Source: Limivicinus sp963617275 (GTDB lineage: Bacteria > Bacillota > Clostridia > Oscillospirales > Oscillospiraceae). Taken from it: a stretch of 64,000 nucleotides of DNA. Positions 24,821 to 31,805 of the stretch are shown here, in pieces. The position numbers and the translations under genes were made by a program. The notes beneath the pieces are model-generated. The model did no database searches, had not been told where the DNA came from, and saw nothing but the letters and a program-made list of their open reading frames with translations. How positions within the stretch are numbered: the stretch's first letter is position 1; each line of letters opens with the position of its first letter. Location of the stretch: assembly GCA_963617275.1 (NCBI GenBank), contig CAVENX010000019.1:62001-126000 (forward strand), in the 5' to 3' direction.

Positions 24821-25261
24821 ATGAAAGAATTCAAAGGCCGCGTCATCGTTCCCGGCACCTGCACCGCAGAGGCTCTCGTGAGCCATCAGGGCTTCAATAC
24901 CCTTGCCAGCTTTCAGATGGCGCTGATGTTCGGGGATAAAAAGGTCAAATGCGGTGATCAGAATAATCCGGAGATACATAAGCAGCCCATGAAAGGCAAG
25001 GCGCTGTGCCTGCCGCAGACTATCGGCTCCACCACCGGCGGCATGGTTCTCTTTACCGCCTGCTCTGTCGGACAGGCTCCGGCGTGTATGCTCTTCTCCA
25101 TGCCTATCGATTCTCTTGCCGCTTCCGGTGCGATCCTCGGCGATGTGTGGACGGATACCAAAATGCCCGTTGTGGATAACCTCGGTGATGAGTTCCTTGA
25201 ATACGTGAAAACCGGCATGACCGTGACGGTCAAGGACGGAGGCATAGTAGAAGTCGGCTGA
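24821..25261 (+). CDS. Aconitase X, small (swivel) subunit
   Basis: 146 residues of the DUF126 swivel domain: GRVIVPGTCTAEALVSHQGF at the N-terminus and LPQTIGSTTGGMVLFTAC near residue 65, the substrate-binding serine loop. ATG directly abuts the large-subunit stop, with GGAGGG in the end of that gene, so synthesis is coupled. The separate-subunit form is the type IIa arrangement, while some bacteria fuse the two. Followed by 463 bp without a gene. Confidence 0.88.
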   Translation: MKEFKGRVIVPGTCTAEALVSHQGFNTLASFQMALMFGDKKVKCGDQNNPEIHKQPMKGKALCLPQTIGSTTGGMVLFTACSVGQAPACMLFSMPIDSLAASGAILGDVWTDTKMPVVDNLGDEFLEYVKTGMTVTVKDGGIVEVG

Positions 25262-25724
25262 CGGTTTCTGCATATAGCTTTCACAGCATAAGTCAAAGAA
25301 CCTCAGCTTGTCAAAAAGTCCTTACAGGACTTTTTGACCGCGCTTTCCGCCGAGCATTTTGAAAGAGTTCAAAATGCTGTTACCGAAAGCCTTGATATAT
25401 CAAGGCTTTCGACGGCGGCTTATCCAATTTGAGGCGGGTCTTGCCCCCCCTCAAGCTCCCATGCTGCTCTGTTATCTGACTTTAAAACATAGTTTTTTGA
25501 CACTCTGCAAAGAACCTCAATGAGGTTCTTTGACAAGCCGGACGGCCTGCCGGAATGTCTCTCCTGTCAGGAGAGAAGCCGCAGTTTTTGCCGGGGAAAA
25601 TAACAGTATCTGCCCTGCCCGCATAAGATGAACTGTCATCTGTGCCGTATGGCGGCAGTTATATATGCTCTCCTGAAGCGCACCGATGCTTCGGGGGAGT
25701 ATTTTTTTGAATGGAGTAACGGCA
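25262..25724 (+). other. 463-bp gene-free stretch: element A5 and a leader hairpin
   Basis: Holds element A5 and, at 25558-25574, a small stem (TCTCTCCTG/CAGGAGAGA) ahead of the DUF3343 gene. Short open frames here have no ribosome sites and no recognisable product. I see no clear promoter. Confidence 0.6.
25308..25538 (+). repeat. Family A-related element with a different interior (A5)
   Basis: Left end GTCAAAAAGTCCT/AGGACTTTTTGAC forms a perfect hairpin (25310-25338). The interior has two other stems: AGCATTTTGAA/TTCAAAATGCT (25354-25378) and GAAAGCCTTG/CAAGGCTTTC (25385-25410), enclosed by CCGCCG/CGGCGG. The right end repeats H4 of copy A2 (AAAGAACCTCA/TGAGGTTCTTT, 25509-25532) and ends in GACAAGCC. 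Confidence 0.7.
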
Positions 25725-25976
25725 ATGACTCAATATCTCATAATGTGTCCCACGCTTACATGGGCACAGCGGGCGCAGAGAGTGCTCGAACGCTCCGGTA
25801 TAAGTGCAAGTGTTGTGAAAGCACCGCAGAGCATAACGGAATCCGGATGCGGTTATGCCGTCAGCTTATACAGACACTTTGAACGTGCCCGCGAATTATT
25901 GCAGAGAAACGGACTTATCAAGGGAAAAATTTTCCGCCGGGAGAGCGGCGGGGAATATACCCGGATAGGAGCGTGA
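25725..25976 (+). CDS. DUF3343 protein, putative Se/S carrier
   Basis: 83 residues from ATG 25725, preceded by GGAG. QYLIMCPTLTWAQRAQRVLE and a C-terminal SGCGYAVSLY match the small DUF3343 family, annotated as putative selenium/sulfur carrier proteins, with two cysteines at conserved places (MCP and GCGY). It lies 3 bp before a cysteine desulfurase gene, the usual partner. It may shuttle persulfide or selenide from that enzyme; this is inferred from the family and context. Confidence 0.78.
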   Translation: MTQYLIMCPTLTWAQRAQRVLERSGISASVVKAPQSITESGCGYAVSLYRHFERARELLQRNGLIKGKIFRRESGGEYTRIGA

Positions 25977-25979
25977 AAA

Positions 25980-27098
25980 ATGATATATCTTGACAACGCC
26001 GCAACAAGCCTTATAAAGCCGGCGTCGGTGGAGAGAAGCGTGCTGTCCGCAATGCGTACCATGGCAAGTCCCGGCAGGGGCGGATATCTGCCGTCGCGCC
26101 GTGCGGCGGAGACGGTGTACGAATGTCGGGAGACGGCGGCAAAGCTTTTTCATGTAAAAGACCCATCCGATGTCGTTTTTACCCAAAATGCGACTCACGC
26201 ACTGAATCTTGCGATCTTTTCCCTTGTTGAACCGGGGGACAGGGTGCTCGTGTCCGGGTTTGAGCATAATTCCGTTACAAGACCGCTGCACGCCCTATCC
26301 GCCGAAGTGGAGTTTGCCGGCAGAAGGCTTTTCGACGCTGCCGACGCGCTCGAGGACTTTGAAAGAAAGATCCCGGGCAAAAAGGCTGTCGTATGCACCC
26401 ATGTGTCAAATGTTTTCGGGTTCGTGCTGCCGGTGTATGAAATAGCGCGGATATGCGACAGCCGCGGCGTACCGCTGATAGTGGATGCTTCGCAGTCTGC
26501 CGGGATACTTGACGTGAATATGCACAGGCTCAACGCGGCGTTTATAGCCATGCCTGGACACAAGTCGCTTTTCGGTCCGCAGGGGACGGGGCTGCTGCTC
26601 TGCAATCACGAAGTGCGTCCGCTGCTGTTCGGCGGCTCAGGCTCTGACAGCAAAAGCCCTGATATGCCGAAGTATCTGCCGGAACGTCTTGAAGCGGGGA
26701 CGGCGAACGTCTGTGCGATAGCCGGACTCAAGGCGGGAATGGAATTTGTCATGAGCAAGGGAACCGGCAGGATCTCCGCATATGAAAGAAAGCTCCTGAG
26801 CATCGCACGCAGGGAGCTTGGGAAAATACATGGGATAAGACTTTTTGCATCCGACAGCGGTGAGCAGAGCGGCGTACTCTCGTTTACCGCCGACGGTATC
26901 GACTGCGAGAGTATGGCGGCGGCGCTCTCCAACAGAGGCGTCTGCGTAAGAGCAGGGCTGCACTGTGCCCCGGCTGCGCATGAAAGCGCCGGAACGCTTG
27001 ACGGCGGGACGGTAAGAATGTCCTTTTCGCCGTTTGTCAGCGAGTCCGACGTTGTCAGCGCCGCGGGCATAATAAAAAATATCTGTAAAGAGTTTTAA
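25980..27098 (+). CDS. Cysteine desulfurase family protein
   Basis: 372 residues, class V aminotransferase fold with PLP. YLDNAATSLIKP opens it; TQNATHALN, GFEHNSVTRPLH and MPGHKSLFGPQGTG (PLP lysine in GHK) follow. The likely persulfide cysteine is in VRAGLHCAPAAHESAGT near residue 330. The sequence resembles the firmicute subgroup of SufS/CsdA relatives found beside DUF3343 genes, sometimes near selD. It would mobilise sulfur, or selenium from selenocysteine, to the neighbour. No sufB/C/D or iscU genes are present here. Confidence 0.85.
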   Translation: MIYLDNAATSLIKPASVERSVLSAMRTMASPGRGGYLPSRRAAETVYECRETAAKLFHVKDPSDVVFTQNATHALNLAIFSLVEPGDRVLVSGFEHNSVTRPLHALSAEVEFAGRRLFDAADALEDFERKIPGKKAVVCTHVSNVFGFVLPVYEIARICDSRGVPLIVDASQSAGILDVNMHRLNAAFIAMPGHKSLFGPQGTGLLLCNHEVRPLLFGGSGSDSKSPDMPKYLPERLEAGTANVCAIAGLKAGMEFVMSKGTGRISAYERKLLSIARRELGKIHGIRLFASDSGEQSGVLSFTADGIDCESMAAALSNRGVCVRAGLHCAPAAHESAGTLDGGTVRMSFSPFVSESDVVSAAGIIKNICKEF

Positions 27099-27105
27099 GA
27101 GAGTG

Positions 27106-27134
27106 TTGCGTTTTCCCGTAATATGCATTATAAT
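27106..27134 (+). promoter_or_regulatory. Sigma-A promoter of the cdaA operon
   Basis: TTGCGT (27106-27111), 17 bp, TATAAT (27129-27134). Confidence 0.7.
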
Positions 27135-27193
27135 ATTGCGATATAAAAACAATGGGAACATATGCATATTTTCGCCAAAACGGAAGGAATAAT

Positions 27194-28081
27194 ATGGTAA
27201 CGATCAGCAATGCATTCAGAAACGCGACCCATTACTTAGGCTCGATGGGGATAAGCGATTATATAGATATACTGCTTGTGGCATATATTATTTACAGGGT
27301 AATTATGTTCATAAGAAAGACAAATTCCAGAAACATTGCCATAGGCGTGCTGCTGTTTTTCCTGATACTGTGGGTATCGGATATAGCCAAGCTCACGATG
27401 ATAAACGCGCTTATGCAAAAGGCGATGGAACTGGGGCTTATCGCATTGCTGATCCTTTTCCAACCGGAGCTTCGGCGTATGCTTGAGCGTATGGGAAGCA
27501 AGCTGACTGAGGGGCGCTTTTCGACGGATACGGCTATCGAGTCGGTCATTTCGGAAACCGTGCGCGCCTGCGTTGATATGTCAAGGTCGCACACCGGTGC
27601 GCTCATCGTTTTTGAACGCACTGTCAGCCTTACCCATGCCATGAGCACCGGCACGCTCATCAATTCCGATACCACGGCCGAGCTTATAAAGAACATTTTC
27701 TTTGTCAAGGCTCCGATGCACGACGGGGCTTTGATAATAAGAAATTGCAGGATTGCCGCTGCGGGCTGCGTGCTGCCGCTGACGCAGAACGAAAATCTCA
27801 GCAAGGAGCTGGGAACGCGGCACAGAGCCGGTATAGGCATGAGCGAGCAGTCCGACGCCGTGGTCGTGATCGTCTCCGAGGAGACGGGCGCGATCTCCGT
27901 TGCGATCGACGGGATGCTCAAGCGGCACCTTAATGAAAACTCGCTCAACGCGGTCCTGCGCAAGGAGCTTGTGGCGGAGGAGGTCGTCGAAAGAAAGCGT
28001 GATACGGTGCTCAGATACTTAAAGAAGTTTTTCATAGGCGACAGCGGCAGGGAGGACAGGCAGAATGAAAAAACTTTATAA
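27194..28081 (+). CDS. cdaA: Diadenylate cyclase CdaA
   Basis: 295 residues from ATG 27194 behind GGAAGGA. Three N-terminal membrane segments are followed by a DAC domain with the catalytic motifs HDGALII (about residue 180) and TRHRAGIGMSE (about 212). It makes c-di-AMP from two ATP, the essential signal for potassium and cell-wall balance. cdaR overlaps its end by 17 bp. glmM, the usual third gene of this operon, does not follow here. Confidence 0.93.
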   Translation: MVTISNAFRNATHYLGSMGISDYIDILLVAYIIYRVIMFIRKTNSRNIAIGVLLFFLILWVSDIAKLTMINALMQKAMELGLIALLILFQPELRRMLERMGSKLTEGRFSTDTAIESVISETVRACVDMSRSHTGALIVFERTVSLTHAMSTGTLINSDTTAELIKNIFFVKAPMHDGALIIRNCRIAAAGCVLPLTQNENLSKELGTRHRAGIGMSEQSDAVVVIVSEETGAISVAIDGMLKRHLNENSLNAVLRKELVAEEVVERKRDTVLRYLKKFFIGDSGREDRQNEKTL

Positions 28082-29309
28082 CAGCAGACTGTTCTGGATG
28101 ATCGTTTCTCTTGCAGCTTCCCTTACGATATGGGTGTATGTTACAAGCGCGCAGAACGACGTGGTCCGCACGACCTTCAAGGGCGTCAAGGTGGAGTTCG
28201 TCGGAGAAGAGGTGCTGAGAAGCACAAAGAATCTGGTCATAACCGATCTGGACAACGCCTCTGTCAACGTGGTGCTTTCTGGACCGAGAAGGGCGATAAT
28301 GTCGCTCGACGCGGAGGATCTTTCCGCCTGCGTTGACGTCAGCAAGCTTTCAAGATCGGCCTTCACATCGCAGCAGTATTATATTTCATATCCCGAGGGC
28401 GTTGATACGTCAAAGATAACCGTTTCCGGCAAGGTACCGGATACAGTAAGCTTTATGGTATCGCCGCTCAATACAAAGACCGTTCAGGTCAGAGGCAGCT
28501 TTGACGGCTCCCTTGCACCCGGCTGCACGGCTGAAGCGCCGGTGTTTGAACCGTCTACAATAACCGTATCCGGCCCTGACAGCTATCTTAAAAACGTTTC
28601 CTACGCATGGGTGACGTTTTCGATGGATAACGTAAGCAGTACGTATTCCACCGAGGTACCTTTTGTGCTTATGGACGAAAACGGGAACGAATGTTCGACC
28701 GCAGGGCTTACCTGCTCGGACGATACCGTAACGGCAACGCTGCCGCTGCTGCTGGTAAAGGATATACCCATAAGCGTTGACCTTATTGAAGGCTCCGGCG
28801 CGACAAAGGCGAACACAAAGATAAAGATAGAGCCTGAAAGCATCACCCTTGCGGGCGATTCAGCACTGCTTGAGGGCATGAACAAAATAGTGGTGGGGAC
28901 TATCGACCTTACCGAATTTTCCTCCACCTTCAGCGAGACTTATCCGATCACGATAGATAATGAGCTGAGAAATCTCACCGGCGCGACAGAGGCGAAGGTG
29001 GATATCGAGATCGTCGGACTTGAAACAAAGAAATTTATCGTCCGCAATATTTCCTGCATGGGCGTAACGGAAGGCTATGCCGCAGATATCATCACCGAGG
29101 GTATAGAAGTTACCGTCAGAGGCACGGCGGAGCAGCTTGCGGAGCTTAAGGGCGACAACATCCGCGCAGTTGCCGATCTTACGGACTTCAAGGAATCCGT
29201 CGGCAATTACAGCCCCGTTGTAAAAATCATGGTGGACGGATTTACGGACGTCGGCGCCGTCGGCGGGCCGTATACGGTGTCGGTGGAGATAAGGAAGGCT
29301 GTGCCATGA
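28065..29309 (+). CDS. cdaR: YbbR-domain regulator of CdaA
   Basis: 414 residues: one N-terminal membrane segment (about 10-27, WMIVSLAASLTIWVYVTSAQ) and about four extracellular YbbR beta-domains, visible as repeated VEFVGEEVL, VQVRGSFDG, ISVDLIEGSG and FIVRNISCMG starts. CdaR modulates the membrane-bound cyclase from outside the cell. Overlap with cdaA indicates coupled translation. Confidence 0.9.
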   Translation: MKKLYNSRLFWMIVSLAASLTIWVYVTSAQNDVVRTTFKGVKVEFVGEEVLRSTKNLVITDLDNASVNVVLSGPRRAIMSLDAEDLSACVDVSKLSRSAFTSQQYYISYPEGVDTSKITVSGKVPDTVSFMVSPLNTKTVQVRGSFDGSLAPGCTAEAPVFEPSTITVSGPDSYLKNVSYAWVTFSMDNVSSTYSTEVPFVLMDENGNECSTAGLTCSDDTVTATLPLLLVKDIPISVDLIEGSGATKANTKIKIEPESITLAGDSALLEGMNKIVVGTIDLTEFSSTFSETYPITIDNELRNLTGATEAKVDIEIVGLETKKFIVRNISCMGVTEGYAADIITEGIEVTVRGTAEQLAELKGDNIRAVADLTDFKESVGNYSPVVKIMVDGFTDVGAVGGPYTVSVEIRKAVP

Positions 29310-29707
29310 CGAACGATGCAATAGTTACAAAGCTTATGCCGAATAATACCGCCGAGGTCGTGGTCACAAGGCTCACCGCCTGCGGCGGAAACTGCGGCAG
29401 CTGTGAGGGCTGCGTGTGCGACAATGAGGTGCGTGCGATAGCCAATAATCCGCTCGGCGCAAAGCCGGGGCAGAAGGTGGTCATCGAAAGTCAGAGCTCA
29501 AAGGTGTTCGGTGCAGTGGCGCTGGTTTATATCATGCCGATAGTGCTCTTCCTTGCAGGGTATCTTGCCGCAGCCGCCGTCGGCGCATCCGAGGGCGTGT
29601 GCATTGCGGTTAGCTTTGGCGCACTGCTTCTCAGCGCCGTCATTCTTGTGGTGTCCCAGAAAAGAAAGAAAGAAAAAATAACTTTCAATATAATAAAAAT
29701 CAATTGA
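29306..29707 (+). CDS. RseC/MucC-family membrane protein
   Basis: 133 residues; ATG overlaps the cdaR stop (ATGA). N-terminal cysteine-rich part TACGGNCGSCEGCVCDN, then two membrane segments (about 66-85 and 90-110) and a basic tail. This is the SoxR-reducing/RseC family: the cysteines may bind an Fe-S cluster or pass electrons. It takes the operon place where glmM often lies. Any link to c-di-AMP is unproven. Confidence 0.82.
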   Translation: MTNDAIVTKLMPNNTAEVVVTRLTACGGNCGSCEGCVCDNEVRAIANNPLGAKPGQKVVIESQSSKVFGAVALVYIMPIVLFLAGYLAAAAVGASEGVCIAVSFGALLLSAVILVVSQKRKKEKITFNIIKIN

Positions 29708-29717
29708 GGCGATGCAG

Positions 29718-30596
29718 ATGATAAAAAGCATGACAGGCTACGGCAGTGCAAAGGGCACTGCAGATGGTTTTGAAATAACGGTTGAGCTGAAAAGCGTCAA
29801 CAACCGCTATCTTGATACCTCGGTAAGGCTTCCCCGAAGCTTCATTTTTGCCGAGGACGCGGTAAAGAGCGCCGTTCAGTCGCATATAAGCCGCGGGAAG
29901 GTGGACGTGTTTGTGACGGTCGATTCGTCCTCTGCCGGGGATGTTGCGGTCAAGGTAAATGAAGCGCTTCTGAAGGGCTATATTGACGCAATAACCCATA
30001 TTTTTGAGGAATACCCCGTCACGAACGACCTGACGGCGATGTCCGTTGCGCGTCTGCCGGACGTGCTGTCCGTTGAAAAAAAGGATATGAACGCAGAAGA
30101 GATCGCCGCGGCGATCTCAGCTATCACCGAAAAGGCATTGAAGGACTTTGACGAGATGCGCGTCCGCGAGGGCGAAAAGCTCAGGGATGATGTGCTCAGC
30201 CGTCTTGAAACAATTGACCGCCTTGTCGGAACCGTCGAGGAAAAAGCGCCGGAGACCGTCAGGGATTACCGTGCGCGCCTTGAGCAGAAGATGTCGGAGG
30301 TGCTTGCCTCGTCCGGCATCGACGAGAGCAGGATACTTGCCGAGGCGGCGATCTTTGCCGATCATATCGCTGTTGATGAGGAGACGGTGCGGCTCAGAAG
30401 CCATATGTCCCAGCTTAAAACCATGATAAACGGCAGCTCTCCAATCGGAAGGAAGATCGATTTCCTCGTGCAGGAGTTCAACAGAGAGGCAAATACCATC
30501 GGCTCAAAGTGCCAGAATTCCGAGATTGCCCATGTTGTGGTCGATCTGAAATCGGAGATAGAGAAGATCAGAGAGCAGATCCAGAATATCGAATAA
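29718..30596 (+). CDS. yicC: YicC/YloC-family endoribonuclease
   Basis: 292 residues. I chose ATG 29718, giving the family's MIKSMTGYG start, 8 bp after GAGG; ATG 29712 is too close. VELKSVNNRYLDTSVRLPR and the C-terminal GRKIDFLVQEFNREANTIGS are signatures. E. coli YicC is an RNA endonuclease. It begins the set yicC-remA-gmk-rpoZ-priA that is widely conserved in firmicutes. Confidence 0.9.
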   Translation: MIKSMTGYGSAKGTADGFEITVELKSVNNRYLDTSVRLPRSFIFAEDAVKSAVQSHISRGKVDVFVTVDSSSAGDVAVKVNEALLKGYIDAITHIFEEYPVTNDLTAMSVARLPDVLSVEKKDMNAEEIAAAISAITEKALKDFDEMRVREGEKLRDDVLSRLETIDRLVGTVEEKAPETVRDYRARLEQKMSEVLASSGIDESRILAEAAIFADHIAVDEETVRLRSHMSQLKTMINGSSPIGRKIDFLVQEFNREANTIGSKCQNSEIAHVVVDLKSEIEKIREQIQNIE

Positions 30597-30610
30597 AGGC
30601 GGGCGGGATC

Positions 30611-30874
30611 ATGAAGCTTGTAAACATAGGCTTCGGCAATCTTGTGTCTGTCGGGAGGATAGTTTCGATAGTAAGTCCGGAATCTGCGCCGATCAAGCGC
30701 ATGATACAGGATGTGCGGGAGAAAGGGCTGCTTATTGACGCATCCTTTGGCAGAAGCACAAGAGCGGTCATCATTACCGACAGCGGGAATGTCATACTGT
30801 CGGCATTGCAATGCGAAGCTTTGGCAGATCGAATAGAGGGAAAAACTGATACGGAGGATGAAAAAAATGCGTGA
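30611..30874 (+). CDS. remA: RemA/DUF370 regulatory protein
   Basis: 87 residues from ATG 30611. MKLVNIGFGNLVSVGRIVSI and ASFGRSTRAVIITDSG match RemA (YlzA), in Bacillus a DNA-binding activator of matrix and osmoprotection genes that forms ring-like octamers. It keeps its usual place between yicC and gmk, overlapping gmk by 8 bp. Confidence 0.92.
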   Translation: MKLVNIGFGNLVSVGRIVSIVSPESAPIKRMIQDVREKGLLIDASFGRSTRAVIITDSGNVILSALQCEALADRIEGKTDTEDEKNA

Positions 30875-31463
30875 AAAGGGCAGACTTATAGTTATCTCCG
30901 GCCCGTCCGGTGCGGGCAAAAGCACTGTTGTGGCAAAGGCTGTTGCGGAAAGGGACGACGTGTGCTTCTCAACGTCGGTCACGACGAGAAAACCGCGCGC
31001 CGGCGAGACGGACGGCAGGGAATATTTCTTCGTTGAGCTTGACCGCTTCAGGGAAATGATCGAAAACGGCGAGCTTCTTGAGCATGCGGAGTACTGCGCA
31101 AACAGCTACGGCACTCCGAGAGCGTATATTGAGCAAAAGACTGCCGAGGGGTTTAATGTCCTGCTGGACGTCGAGGTGCAGGGAGCACGGCAGATAAACG
31201 AGAAAAAGCCCGATGCCGTAAAGATATTTATTATTCCACCCTCCATCGAGGAGCTGAGAAAGCGCCTTGAAAAGCGCGGCACGGATACGCAGCGGGCGAT
31301 TGAGGCGCGGCTCATAAGAGCGGAGCAGGAATACGCGGAAGCCGACTTCTATGACTATATCATCATCAACGACGATGCCGATAAAGCCGCGAAAGAGCTT
31401 TCCGCAATAATCACCGCCGAAAAATGCCGTTATGATCTGAGAAAAGAATACATTCATCATTAA
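30867..31463 (+). CDS. gmk: Guanylate kinase
   Basis: 198 residues. ATG 30867 lies 9 bp after GGAGG; the upstream ATG at 30858 abuts that site. P-loop ISGPSGAGKSTV, GMP-binding TRKPRAGETDGREYFFV, and the LLDVEVQGARQI block are standard. It phosphorylates GMP to GDP. Normal length. Confidence 0.94.
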   Translation: MREKGRLIVISGPSGAGKSTVVAKAVAERDDVCFSTSVTTRKPRAGETDGREYFFVELDRFREMIENGELLEHAEYCANSYGTPRAYIEQKTAEGFNVLLDVEVQGARQINEKKPDAVKIFIIPPSIEELRKRLEKRGTDTQRAIEARLIRAEQEYAEADFYDYIIINDDADKAAKELSAIITAEKCRYDLRKEYIHH

Positions 31464-31537
31464 GAACGGTTTTGTTAAATAATCGAAGAAAGTCAACAAT
31501 TTAGTCTGCGTTCAGCAGAGAAATGGAGTATGTTATT

Positions 31538-31729
31538 ATGATGCTTTATCCCCCCGTGTCAGAACTCGCCGAAAAGACGGGAAGCCGCTATCAGCTTGTT
31601 AATCTCGTTGCCAAGCGTGCGCGCCAGATATCCGCGGAATCCGAGGAGAAACAGATACCTCTGGAAAAGAAGCCCGTTTCGATAGCGATCGACGAGGTTT
31701 ATACCGGAAAGCTCTCAATAAAGGAATAA
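31538..31729 (+). CDS. rpoZ: RNA polymerase omega subunit
   Basis: 63 residues from ATG 31538, 9 bp after GGAG; an in-frame ATG at 31523 would overlap that site. NLVAKRARQISAE is the omega core motif and KKPVSIAIDEVYTGKL the conserved tail. It helps fold the beta-prime subunit and stabilise RNA polymerase. The gmk-rpoZ-priA order is typical. Confidence 0.88.
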   Translation: MMLYPPVSELAEKTGSRYQLVNLVAKRARQISAESEEKQIPLEKKPVSIAIDEVYTGKLSIKE

Positions 31730-31805
31730 TTGCGGCAATGCCGCAGACAAAGCGCGGGATCATTCCGCGCTCCATACCGAAACCTGATCAGGCGGAAAAT
31801 ACAGG

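Noticed and set aside
25540..25620. Possible selenocysteine tRNA upstream of the DUF3343 gene
   Set aside because: There are GC-rich stems, but no acceptor stem, T-loop sequence or CCA-end that would fit a tRNA.
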